A program made the position numbers and the translations under genes. A stretch of 64,000 bases of DNA from Streptomyces caelestis (GTDB lineage: Bacteria; Actinomycetota; Actinomycetes; Streptomycetales; Streptomycetaceae): assembly GCF_014205255.1 (NCBI RefSeq), contig NZ_JACHNE010000001.1:4216001-4280000 (forward strand), in the 5' to 3' direction. The notes beneath the pieces were generated by a model. That model worked only from the letters and a program-made list of their open reading frames with translations, did no database searches and was not told the origin of the DNA. Below, piece after piece: positions 16,345 through 24,152 of the stretch (position 1 is its first letter; each line of letters starts with the position of its first letter).

Positions 16345-16356
16345 CCTGAATTCAGG
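16345..16356. promoter_or_regulatory. Palindrome upstream of cmtR (putative operator)
   Basis: CCTGAATTCAGG is a perfect 12-bp palindrome 20 bp upstream of the cmtR start. Its role as operator is inferred from position. Confidence 0.5.
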
Positions 16357-16391
16357 AAACCGTGGATCGTCGAGGGGCGGCCGACCGTCGG

Positions 16392-16874
16392 TCATGCGAT
16401 GTTCGCGGTGGACGACCGGTCCGACGCCGGCCACACGTACGGCAGGTCGTCGGGAACCTCGGGGAAGAGGTCCGCGTACGTGGTGGGGTCCTTGCGGACG
16501 AGGGCCGAGCGGTGGCTGTGGTGGAAGGGGGTGTCGCCCAGCCAGGGGGGCAGTTCGCCCTCGGCCGCCAGGACCGGCTGGTCGCGGACCGGGGCGTGCG
16601 GGCGGGTCGCCGCGAGGTCGGCGACCAGGGTGGCCGCGCAGCTGTCCTGGTGGCCCTGCTCGCGCCAGACGCGGCAGATCTCCAGGCCGTAGCGGACGAG
16701 TGCCTCCTCGTATCCGGCCCACATGCGGACCGCGGGGTGGTGGCGCCAGCCGTAGCCGGGTACGACCAGGCCGCGCAGGACCTGCAGCGCCTCGACCCGC
16801 TGTTTGCCGAGCCGGCGGCGGTCCAGGACCAGGGCCGAATCCCGGAAGCCGGGGTAGGGCAGGAAGGTCTGCAC
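16392..16874 (-). CDS. MSMEG_6728-family protein (pyrimidine-dimer glycosylase-like)
   Basis: A 160-residue cytoplasmic protein matching the actinobacterial MSMEG_6728 family, related to small T4 endonuclease V-like pyrimidine-dimer DNA glycosylases. Conserved features are the N-terminus MQTFLPYPGFRDSALVLDRRRLGKQRVE, split here as MQTFLPYPGF and LDRRRLGKQRVEA, then HPAVRMWAGYEEAL and HRSALVRKDP. The start is GTG. Enzyme activity has not been inferred beyond family similarity. It is independent of the metal island to its left. Confidence 0.8.
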   Translation of the reverse strand: MQTFLPYPGFRDSALVLDRRRLGKQRVEALQVLRGLVVPGYGWRHHPAVRMWAGYEEALVRYGLEICRVWREQGHQDSCAATLVADLAATRPHAPVRDQPVLAAEGELPPWLGDTPFHHSHRSALVRKDPTTYADLFPEVPDDLPYVWPASDRSSTANIA

Positions 16875-16893
16875 GCCGTCCCGTTCCGGGTGT

Positions 16894-17358
16894 CTACCGC
16901 TCCGCGCCGGTGCGGCGGGTGCGGGTGGTGCGGCGGCCGAGGGCCAGAGCCAGGCCGATCATCGCGATGCCCAGGGCGAAGTGCAGCCAGTCGTCCGCGG
17001 TGTTGAGGGGGACGAAGTTGGCGTCGCTGTCGTGGCCGACGATCAGGCCGTAGACCCACAGCACCAGGTAGACGGCGCCGCCGACCAGCAGGTACGAGTA
17101 CGCTCCGGCCACCGTGCGGGAGAGGGCCAGGCCGACAAGACCGTAGGCCAGGTGCACGAGGTTGTGCAGGACCGAGATCTGGAACACGCCCAGCAGCTCG
17201 GCGCCCGACTCGTGGGAGGCGAACTCCATCGAGCCGTAGTCGGTGGTGATGCCGGGGATGAACCCCAGCACGCCGACCAGGAGGAAGACGACGCCCATCA
17301 GCTGGGCGGCGCGCTGCACGGGTGCCGCGGCGGCCCGGTGGGAAGTGTGTGTGGTCAT
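16894..17358 (-). CDS. DUF4383 membrane protein
   Basis: A 154-residue integral membrane protein with four membrane segments, matching DUF4383 (VVFLLVGVLGFIPGIT, then HNLVHLAYGLVGLALSR and a final helix before a basic tail RRTTRTRRTGAER). Function unknown. It ends 19 bp before the DNA-repair-like gene and starts 13 bp after the SpoIIE-type gene on the same strand, so the three may be cotranscribed. Confidence 0.85.
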   Translation of the reverse strand: MTTHTSHRAAAAPVQRAAQLMGVVFLLVGVLGFIPGITTDYGSMEFASHESGAELLGVFQISVLHNLVHLAYGLVGLALSRTVAGAYSYLLVGGAVYLVLWVYGLIVGHDSDANFVPLNTADDWLHFALGIAMIGLALALGRRTTRTRRTGAER

Positions 17359-17371
17359 GGCCGGTGGATCC

Positions 17372-19912
17372 TCACTGGAGAGAGAGTGTCTGTTCCGCCC
17401 AGATGGTCTTGCCCGAGGCGCTCTGGCGCGTGCCCCAGCGCCCGGTCATCTGGGCCACGAGGAGCAGGCCGCGCCCGCCCTCGTCGTAGGTGCGGGCGCG
17501 CCGCAGATGGGGAGCGGTGTTGCCGCCGTCGGAGACCTCGCAGATCAGGGTGGCGTCGTGGATCAGACGGAGCTGGATCGGCGGCTGAGCGTGCCGGATG
17601 GCGTTGGTGACGAGTTCGCTGACGACCAGCTCGGTGACGAAGGCCGCGTCGGACAGGCCCCATCTCTCCAGCTGCGCCACCACGTCCTTGCGGGTCTGCG
17701 CGACCGCGGAGGGGTCGTCCGGCACCGCCCAGGTGGCGACCTGGCTCTCGTCGAGCGCGCGGGTGCGGGCGACGAGCAGGGCCACGTCGTCGGCCGGGCG
17801 CTGCGGCAGCAGGTCGGCCAGCACGGTGTCGCACAGGGCGTCCAGCGAGGGCGCCACGGGGGTGCCCCCTGTTCGAGCGAAGCGGAGAGCTTGGGGGAGG
17901 GCGAGGGCCTCCAGCAGCCGGTGGACGCCCGCGTCGAGATCCCCGGCCCGGCCTCGGTCCTCGATCAGGCCGTTGGTGTAGAGAACGAGCAGGCTGCCCT
18001 CGGGCAGGACGGCCTCGGTGGCCTCGTAGGGCAGGCTGCCCACGCCGAGCGGGGGCGCGGCCGGGAGTTCGATCAGCTCGACGTTTCCCTCGGGACTCAC
18101 CACGGCCGGCATCGGATGCCCGGCCCCGGCGAGGCAGCAGCGCCGCGACACCGGGTCGTACATGGCGTACAGGCAGGTCGCGCCCACGTCCGCGGAGGTG
18201 CCCACGTCCGCGGAGGTTTCCCCGCCCTCCTCCTCCACGCTCAGCCGGGCGACCAGGTCGTCCAGGTGTGTGAGGAGCTCGTCGGGTGGCAGGTCGATGT
18301 CGGCGAGGGTGCGTACGGCCGTGCGCAGCCGGCCCATGGTCGCGGAGGCGTGCAGACCGTGGCCGACGACGTCGCCGACGACCAGGGCCACCCGTGCCCC
18401 GGAGAGCGGGATGACGTCGAACCAGTCCCCGCCGACGCCGGCGTGCCCGCCCGCCGGCAGATAGCGGGACGCGACCTCGACCGCCGCCTGCCGGGGCAGC
18501 CGCTGCGGCAGCAGGCTGCGCTGGAGGGTGACGGCCGTGGCGCGCTCCCGGGTGTAGCGGCGGGCGTTGTCGATGCTGACCGCGGCTCTGGCCGCCAGCT
18601 CTCCGGCCAGGACCAGGTCGTCGTGCCGGAAGGCGTCGGGGTCGCGGTACCGGACGAAGAAGGCGACGCCCAGCGTGGTGCCGCGGGCGACGAGCGGCAC
18701 GGTCATCACCGAGTGGATGCCGAACGCCCGGATCCTCGCGGCACGTTCCGGGTCGTGTGCGAGCCATTCCGTGAACGACGTGTCGGTCACCGCGTGCAGA
18801 GTGGGCCGTCCCGCGCGCAGGCTCTCGTAGGGCGCCGAACCCTCCGGATAGGAGTCCACCTGGCCGGGCGCCACGACCGCCTCCGGGGCGCCCGGGGTCA
18901 CGGACCGCAGCGCCACCCGCCGCAGCAGCAGCGGCCCGTCCGCCGGAAGGGCCTGGGCGGGCGGTTCGGCCGTGTCGTCCAGCGCGGCGAGCAGATCGAC
19001 GCTGACGAAGTCGGCCAGGGCCGGGACGGTCACGTCCGTCAGCTCCTGGGCCGTGCGCGTCACGTCGAGCGTGCTGCCGATGCGCCGGCCGGCCTCGGCG
19101 ATCAGCTGGAGCCGCTTGCGGGCCCAGAACTGCTCCGTCATGTCGTGCGCGGCAAGGCAGACGCCCCGGATCGTGCCCTCGGCGTCCCGCAGCGCGGACA
19201 TGAAGACCGACCAGGCGTGCTCGCTCGTCTCGCCCGGGGTGCGCAGATAGTTCTCCTCGTACTGCGGCTCGCCGGTCCGCAGCACCCGGGCCATGCCGCG
19301 TTCCGCCCGCTCACCGGCCTCGTCGTCGACGATCTCGGACACGCGCAGGCCCAGCATCTCCTCCTCCGTGAGCGCCATGGTCTGCTCCATGCCCTCGTTG
19401 GCCCGCCTGAGCCGGAGCCGGGTGTCGTAGAGCGCCAGGGCGCAGCACGGGGACTGGGCGAAGCTCCAGGTCACGAGGGAGTCGTCGAGGGCGGGCCGGG
19501 ACTGCCGGCGGGTCAGGGCGGAGAGGAGGAGCCAGGCGCCGGCGCCGGTGCCGGGCGCCCTGTGGTGGGCGAGGACCCTGACGGTCAGCTTCCGGCCGTC
19601 GTGGTGCCGGAGCGCGACGTCGCCGTTCCACCGGGGCAGTCCGGCGAGCGTGGGCAGGCCGCCCCGCACCGGGATCGGCTCGGCCAGCAGATCCGCGGCG
19701 CGGCGGCCGGTCATCTGCCGTGCCGAGTATCCGAGGAGCCGCTCGGCCCCCGTGTTCCAGCCGGTCACCCTGCCCCGCTCGTCGAGGGTGACGCGGGCGG
19801 TGAGGGGCTCACCGACGAGTTCCGCGAGGTCCGCGACCGCGGGGGCTTCGGCGGCCCCGGGTTCCGCTCCGAGCGACCGGATGGCCCGGCCGACGGTGAC
19901 GGGCTGCTCCAT
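17372..19912 (-). CDS. PAS-PAS-GAF-SpoIIE phosphatase-ATPase signalling protein
   Basis: An 846-residue cytoplasmic multidomain regulator. Order: PAS (about 35-130, with RVTGWNTGAERLLGYSARQM), second PAS (about 150-265), GAF (about 280-450), a SpoIIE/PP2C phosphatase (about 470-670, with GVGGDWFDVIPL and VGDVVGHGL carrying the metal-binding Asp residues), and a C-terminal HATPase_c of RsbW type (SELVTNAIRH, then GGRGLLLVAQMTGRWG). Such proteins act on anti-anti-sigma/anti-sigma switches. Residues about 671-686 (PQALRFARTGGTPVAP) are encoded by a palindromic repeat inserted in frame. An 18-bp duplication gives the doubled TSADVG at about 575-587. Confidence 0.93.
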   Translation of the reverse strand: MEQPVTVGRAIRSLGAEPGAAEAPAVADLAELVGEPLTARVTLDERGRVTGWNTGAERLLGYSARQMTGRRAADLLAEPIPVRGGLPTLAGLPRWNGDVALRHHDGRKLTVRVLAHHRAPGTGAGAWLLLSALTRRQSRPALDDSLVTWSFAQSPCCALALYDTRLRLRRANEGMEQTMALTEEEMLGLRVSEIVDDEAGERAERGMARVLRTGEPQYEENYLRTPGETSEHAWSVFMSALRDAEGTIRGVCLAAHDMTEQFWARKRLQLIAEAGRRIGSTLDVTRTAQELTDVTVPALADFVSVDLLAALDDTAEPPAQALPADGPLLLRRVALRSVTPGAPEAVVAPGQVDSYPEGSAPYESLRAGRPTLHAVTDTSFTEWLAHDPERAARIRAFGIHSVMTVPLVARGTTLGVAFFVRYRDPDAFRHDDLVLAGELAARAAVSIDNARRYTRERATAVTLQRSLLPQRLPRQAAVEVASRYLPAGGHAGVGGDWFDVIPLSGARVALVVGDVVGHGLHASATMGRLRTAVRTLADIDLPPDELLTHLDDLVARLSVEEEGGETSADVGTSADVGATCLYAMYDPVSRRCCLAGAGHPMPAVVSPEGNVELIELPAAPPLGVGSLPYEATEAVLPEGSLLVLYTNGLIEDRGRAGDLDAGVHRLLEALALPQALRFARTGGTPVAPSLDALCDTVLADLLPQRPADDVALLVARTRALDESQVATWAVPDDPSAVAQTRKDVVAQLERWGLSDAAFVTELVVSELVTNAIRHAQPPIQLRLIHDATLICEVSDGGNTAPHLRRARTYDEGGRGLLLVAQMTGRWGTRQSASGKTIWAEQTLSLQ
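17858..17903. repeat. Palindromic repetitive element inside the SpoIIE-type gene
   Basis: A GC-rich segment whose outer GGGGGTGCCCCC and GGGGGAGGG flanks enclose GTTCGAGCGAAGC and GAGAGCTTG. It resembles a short dispersed element seen many times between Streptomyces genes. Here it is read in frame in a loop between the phosphatase and ATPase domains. Family assignment is from memory of such repeats, not from a search. Confidence 0.6.
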
Positions 19913-20104
19913 GATCGGTCATCTCGCTCTCGCGGGGGAATCACGGGAGAATGGCGTCTGATTTCCGGGACATGAATGGGTAATCAACCGTATTTCCCTA
20001 TAGACGCGCTATTCCCTGCTTACCCCGATTGTGCCGGGTCCTACCGTGCCGCCACCGGCCCGGCGCTGAGCCTGCCGCCGCCCGGTCCGGGTAACCGGTC
20101 CCCC

Positions 20105-21076
20105 ATGGGCGAGATCCTGGTGGGCACGTGTTCGTGGACCGACCGGGCGCTGGTCGGCAGCGGCTGGTATCCGGTGGGACGGCGGGACGCCGAGGGGCGG
20201 TTACGGCACTACGCCGAGCGGTTCCCGGTCGTCGAGGTCGACGCGTCGTACTACGCGCTGCCGAGCGAGCGGAACAGCCGGCTGTGGGCGGAGCGGACAC
20301 CGGACGGGTTCGTGTTCGACGTGAAGGCGTTCTCGCTGCTGACCGGGCATCCCACCCGCGAGGCGGTGGTGCCGGGCGGGCTGCCGGCCGATCACCGGGA
20401 CCCCGCCGTGCTCGACGAGGTGTGGGCGCGGTTCGTGGCCGGGATCGAGCCGCTGCGGCGGGCCGGGCGGCTCGGGAGCGTGCTGTTCCAGTTCCCGCCG
20501 TGGTTCCGGCCCGGGGAACGGGCGGAGGCGTTCCTCCGGGAGTGCGCCGAGCGGACGCGCGGGTGGCCCGTCGCCGTGGAGTTCCGGCATCCCTCGTGGT
20601 GGGAGCCGGGCCGGGCGGAGGCGACGTGCGCGCTGCTCGCCCGGTACGGCATGGCCGCCGTCGCCGTCGACATGACGCAGACGCTGCCCTCCTCGATACC
20701 GCCCGTCACCCCCGTCACCTCGCCCCGGCTGTCCGTCGTACGGTTCCACGGACGCAGCACCGCCTGGGGCACCGGCAGCAAGGAGGACCGGTTCCGGTAC
20801 GGGTACGGCGAGGACGAACTCGCCGAGTGGCTGCCCCGCGTACGGCGGCTGGCCGAGCGGACGGAACAGGTCCACGTCCTGTTCAACAACTGCTGCGGCG
20901 ACGCCGCCGTCCGTGCCGCCGCGTGCATGACGCGGCTCCTCGACGGCGACCTGCCGACGGCGGCACCGAGGGTGCCTAGGGCGCGATCCGCACCTGCTTC
21001 GACACCGTCACCTGGTCCACGTCCGACACCCGCACGGTCGTCTTCATCGTCCAGGTCCCGGCGAGGGGCAGGTTGA
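20105..21076 (+). CDS. DUF72 family protein with unusual C-terminal tail
   Basis: A TIM-barrel DUF72 protein (YecE-like), function unknown. Conserved landmarks: GTCSWTDRALVGSGWYP at the start, VEVDASYYALPSERN, VLFQFPPWF, VAVEFRHPSWW and VHVLFNNCCGD near the end. ATG start chosen at the family's N-terminus; the frame is open upstream. The normal domain ends near LLDGDLPTAAP, but the frame runs a further 35 residues of Ser/Pro/Arg-rich sequence and overlaps the 3' end of the converging CopC-CopD gene by 101 bp. A stop (TAG) lies one base out of frame right after the domain, so a single-base indel may have removed the original stop. Confidence 0.88.
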   Translation: MGEILVGTCSWTDRALVGSGWYPVGRRDAEGRLRHYAERFPVVEVDASYYALPSERNSRLWAERTPDGFVFDVKAFSLLTGHPTREAVVPGGLPADHRDPAVLDEVWARFVAGIEPLRRAGRLGSVLFQFPPWFRPGERAEAFLRECAERTRGWPVAVEFRHPSWWEPGRAEATCALLARYGMAAVAVDMTQTLPSSIPPVTPVTSPRLSVVRFHGRSTAWGTGSKEDRFRYGYGEDELAEWLPRVRRLAERTEQVHVLFNNCCGDAAVRAAACMTRLLDGDLPTAAPRVPRARSAPASTPSPGPRPTPARSSSSSRSRRGAG

Positions 21077-22904
21077 CGGAGTTGGTGCTCCAGTAGCCGC
21101 CGGCGTCGGTGAGTCCGGCGTCGATCGGGCCGACGTCGCGGGCGGGCAGGGTGAAGGTGACGCGGACCTCGGGGACGACGACCAGACCCTTGTCGGCGCC
21201 GTAGACCACGGCCTGGACGCCGTTCTCGCCGACGCGGGCCGGGTCCAGGGTGACCTGCACCGTGCCGCGGCCGGACAGCGTGCTTCCGCCCGTGTCGAAG
21301 GGCACCGTGGTGAGGGTCGTCGGCGGCAGCGCGCCCACCGGGGATCGCTGCGCGGCCTCGGCCTGTGCGCGGCCCGGCAACGTGGCGGTGAGCAGGGTCG
21401 TGATCAGCAGCACCACGGCGGCGACGGCGACTTCGACGAGGACGGAGCGGCGCAGACCACGGCGCAGGCTGTCCGCTTCGCCGGAGTCGGGGGCCGGCTC
21501 CGACGCGCCCGACGCCTCCTGCGGCTTCTGTGGTGCTTCCGGCTTCTCGGATGCCCCGGCTTCACCTGTCGCGCCGGACTCCCCGGGCCCCTCGGACTCC
21601 CCCGGCCCCTCCGGCTGGGCCGGCGCCCCCGCGCCGACCGGCTGCCGGACCCGTTCCGGTACGGCCGTCCGAGCGGCGGCGGCCGGTGCCGCGAGGCGAG
21701 CCGTCCACCGGCGCGAGTATCCCGCCGCCAGCAACAGCGCGGCCACCGCGACCAGTTTGACCAGCAGCAGCCGGCCGTACGACGTGCCGGTCAGCGCGGC
21801 GAGGGAGCCCAGGCCGCGCCAGGACTGGTAGAGGCCGGTGACAGCCAGGACGGTCACCGAGGCGAAGGCGATACGGGAGAAGCGGGGCACGATCTCCGTC
21901 AGGGTGTCGAGTGAGGCGCGGCGCAGGGTCAGGAGCAGCGCCACGAGGCCGCCGAGCCAAACCCCCGTCGCCACCAGGTGCAGCACGGACGACGTCATCG
22001 CCACCGGCACCTGGATACCCACGGAGGCGTGCTCGGCCGCCGCCCACGTCAGGGCCAGGGCGATGGCCAGGGTCGCGCCCGCCGCCCGCACCACGGGCTC
22101 TCGGTGGTCGCGGCGCCCGGCCGGCCGTAGCAGGAAGACGGCGGTCAGCAGCAGGACGGCCAGCCTGGCGAGCAGAGCCAGGCCCGGGCGGCCGGTGAGC
22201 GTGCGTTCGAGGGCGGAGAGGTCGAGGGCCGTGGCCGGGCCCGCGCCCGCTTCGTAGGGGGCGCGCAGCACCAGCAGCACGACCGTCGAACCGAGCAGTG
22301 TCCACCAGGCCGCCACCAGCGGTCTGCGCAGCGGGGACGTGTCCGCGGGCCGGCACAGCAGCGCGAACGCCACCGTCCCGACGAGGAGCGCGGCGGCGAG
22401 GTAGGCGAGGTAGCGGGCGGCGTCGTGGAGGCCGCTGGTCAGCGGGTCCTCGTCCGGGCCGGTGTCGATCTGCGCGGTCGTCGCGGACCGTTTGCCGACG
22501 GAGAAGGTGAAGGCGCCGGAGACCGGGTGGCTGTCGGCGGACACCACCCGCCAGGCCACCGTGTAGGTGCCCTGGGCGAGCTTCCCGGGCAGTCCGACCC
22601 GGGCCGTGTCGGACCGGCCGTCCGCGTGCCGCGCCTCGCCGGTGTGCACGCGGCGCTGGTCCGGGCCGAAGACCCGGAACGAGTCGTCGCGCAGGCCGAC
22701 GGACTCGGTGAAGGTCAGGGTGACGTGGCGGGGGGCACGCTGGACGACCGATCCGTCGTCGGGGTCGGTGCTGCGGAGGGCGGCGTGGGCGGAGGCGGGG
22801 GCTCCGCCGAGGAGGAGCAGGACCAGCACGGTGCCGAGCAGCACCAGGGCTTGAAGTCGCCGGGGGTGTCCGACATTCCGCTCCTCGTTCCGCCGTCGGT
22901 GCAC
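20976..22904 (-). CDS. Copper resistance CopC-CopD fusion (YcnJ-like)
   Basis: A 642-residue membrane protein. A signal peptide (ALVLLGTVLVLLLLGGAPASA) ends before HAALRSTDPDDGS, the N-terminal His of a CopC beta-sandwich copper-binding domain (about 38-135). The CopD-like part follows, with about eight membrane segments. A Glu/Pro/Gly-rich cytoplasmic loop (about 405-460) precedes the last helix, and the C-terminus is an extracytoplasmic YtkA-like beta domain (about 530-642). It probably handles copper uptake or delivery at the membrane. GTG start with GGAG upstream. It overlaps the DUF72 gene tail-to-tail. Confidence 0.9.
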   Translation of the reverse strand: MHRRRNEERNVGHPRRLQALVLLGTVLVLLLLGGAPASAHAALRSTDPDDGSVVQRAPRHVTLTFTESVGLRDDSFRVFGPDQRRVHTGEARHADGRSDTARVGLPGKLAQGTYTVAWRVVSADSHPVSGAFTFSVGKRSATTAQIDTGPDEDPLTSGLHDAARYLAYLAAALLVGTVAFALLCRPADTSPLRRPLVAAWWTLLGSTVVLLVLRAPYEAGAGPATALDLSALERTLTGRPGLALLARLAVLLLTAVFLLRPAGRRDHREPVVRAAGATLAIALALTWAAAEHASVGIQVPVAMTSSVLHLVATGVWLGGLVALLLTLRRASLDTLTEIVPRFSRIAFASVTVLAVTGLYQSWRGLGSLAALTGTSYGRLLLVKLVAVAALLLAAGYSRRWTARLAAPAAAARTAVPERVRQPVGAGAPAQPEGPGESEGPGESGATGEAGASEKPEAPQKPQEASGASEPAPDSGEADSLRRGLRRSVLVEVAVAAVVLLITTLLTATLPGRAQAEAAQRSPVGALPPTTLTTVPFDTGGSTLSGRGTVQVTLDPARVGENGVQAVVYGADKGLVVVPEVRVTFTLPARDVGPIDAGLTDAGGYWSTNSVNLPLAGTWTMKTTVRVSDVDQVTVSKQVRIAP

Positions 22905-23007
22905 GTGGTTCTCCGGGGTTGGGCTGTACGGCTCCCGGTCATGTACGGATGGGAGTGGCGCAGTGCTCAGCGTGGGGGGGGGTGTGGTTCGGCGACTGGC
23001 GGTGCGT

Positions 23008-23063
23008 GGGGGTTGTTCGCGCCCGCGCGGCGGAGCCGCGCGGCGACACAGCCCCGCGCCCCT
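23008..23063 (-). repeat. Dispersed Streptomyces intergenic repeat, copy A
   Basis: Read on the minus strand it begins GGGGCGCGGGGCTGTGTCG and contains the hairpin arms GCGGCTCCGCCGC. It matches copy B (44215-44290) over about 50 bp with few differences. It lies between the cupin gene's 3' end and the CopC-CopD promoter. Such elements are frequent between Streptomyces genes. Confidence 0.8.
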
Positions 23064-23547
23064 AAGAAGCAGGACGGCACAGCCCGGGGATGCGGTCAGC
23101 CGCTGCCGGATAGCGCGCCGTCAGGTCCGCGGCGTCACCGTGCTCGTAGCCCTCGAACGTGAAGCCGGGGGCCATCGTGCAGCCGAACAGGGTCCATGAG
23201 CCGCCCTCGCGCACCCTGCCGCCCATCCACGTGCCCGCCGGGACCGTGAACTGCACGTGCTGGCCGCCGAGGACGTCCGGCCCGAGCACCACCGCCCTCG
23301 TCGTCCCGTCCGGGGCGAGCAGGAGGAGCTCCAGGGGATCGCCCAGGTAGAAGTGCCAGATCTCGTCGGTCGGCAGGCGGTGCAGGGCGGAGAAGTCGTC
23401 GGGGCCCGCTGCCAGCAGGGCGACGATCGCCGTGCCCTCGGGCCTGCCGTCCGGGCGTTCGGGACCGGCCCAGGTCTGGCGGAACAGGCCGCCCTCGCGG
23501 GGGATCGGCTCAAGGCCGTAGTGGGCGATGAGGTCGTCGGGCGTCAC
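23062..23547 (-). CDS. Cupin-fold DUF985 protein
   Basis: A 161-residue single-domain cupin of the DUF985 family. Visible features: LIAHYGLEPIPREGGLFRQTW, HRLPTDEIWHFYLGDPLELLLL and FGCTMAPGFTFEGYE. No enzyme activity is known for the family. The GTG start overlaps the GNAT stop by 4 bp (GTGA), which fixes the start and puts it as third gene of the penicillin amidase-GNAT-cupin operon, downstream of the iron box. Its link to iron metabolism is inferred from that position. Confidence 0.88.
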   Translation of the reverse strand: MTPDDLIAHYGLEPIPREGGLFRQTWAGPERPDGRPEGTAIVALLAAGPDDFSALHRLPTDEIWHFYLGDPLELLLLAPDGTTRAVVLGPDVLGGQHVQFTVPAGTWMGGRVREGGSWTLFGCTMAPGFTFEGYEHGDAADLTARYPAAADRIPGLCRPAS

Positions 23548-24152
23548 GCGGGGAAGAGTATCTCCCGGTCGAGGAAGGCGAGCTGGGCCTTCTTCTCCGG
23601 CAGGTACACGTCCGGCAGGTCGATCTCCGGCAGGACCACCACCGGCCCCGGGGTGAAGCCCATGGTGAGGAAACGGGCGACCGCCTTCTCGTTGCGGACG
23701 TCCGGGTCGACCACGATCCGCCGGCGGTCCAGGCCGAGCAGGACGTACCGGGTGACGGCGGTCACCAGCCGTGCGGTCCAGCCGGAGCGAGCGCCGCCCG
23801 GGCCGGCGGGGGCGACCAGCAGGTGGACGCCGATGTCGCCGGGGCGGACGTCGTAGCACTCGCTGACGCGGTCCGCCTCGGGCTCGTAGGTCTGGAGGAG
23901 CGCGACCGGCTCGCCGTCGCGGACGGCGAGGTAGGCGTGGTGGGTGGTGAGCGTGTCCATGTGGGCGTAGATCTCGGCCACCTGTCGCTCGGTCAGGCCG
24001 GTCATGCCCCAGAAGACGGCCCGGTCCTCGCTGACCCAGCGGTGGACCGTCCCGGCGTCGGCCTCCGGGTCCAGCGGCAGGACGCGGACGGTGCCGAAGC
24101 CGTCGGTCACCTGCTCGTACACGGCCGTGCGGGAGGCGTACGGGTCAGACAT
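23544..24152 (-). CDS. GNAT acyltransferase, siderophore-biosynthesis (IucB/DesC-like) type
   Basis: A 202-residue acyltransferase resembling the IucB/AlcB/RhbD group that acylates hydroxylated amines in hydroxamate siderophore synthesis. Landmarks: FWGMTGLTERQVAEIY, the acetyl-CoA region IGVHLLVAPAGPGGARSGWTARL, VVDPDVRNEKAVARFLTMGF and LPEKKAQLAFLDREILFP. The ATG overlaps the penicillin amidase gene by 8 bp, so they are coupled. An amidase plus acyltransferase pair under an iron box has been named desG/desH in desferrioxamine producers; this looks like that pair, but the assignment is from memory. Confidence 0.87.
   Translation of the reverse strand: MSDPYASRTAVYEQVTDGFGTVRVLPLDPEADAGTVHRWVSEDRAVFWGMTGLTERQVAEIYAHMDTLTTHHAYLAVRDGEPVALLQTYEPEADRVSECYDVRPGDIGVHLLVAPAGPGGARSGWTARLVTAVTRYVLLGLDRRRIVVDPDVRNEKAVARFLTMGFTPGPVVVLPEIDLPDVYLPEKKAQLAFLDREILFPA

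Noticed and set aside
10724..16391. Metal island as a tRNA-Ser-integrated mobile element
   Set aside because: No integrase, excisionase or repeat of the tRNA 3' end was found at the other side near 16.4 kb; acquisition is possible but not shown.
17355..18767. Minus-strand frame overlapping the SpoIIE-type gene in another phase
   Set aside because: Shadow of the phosphatase gene; Arg/Pro-rich with no domain.
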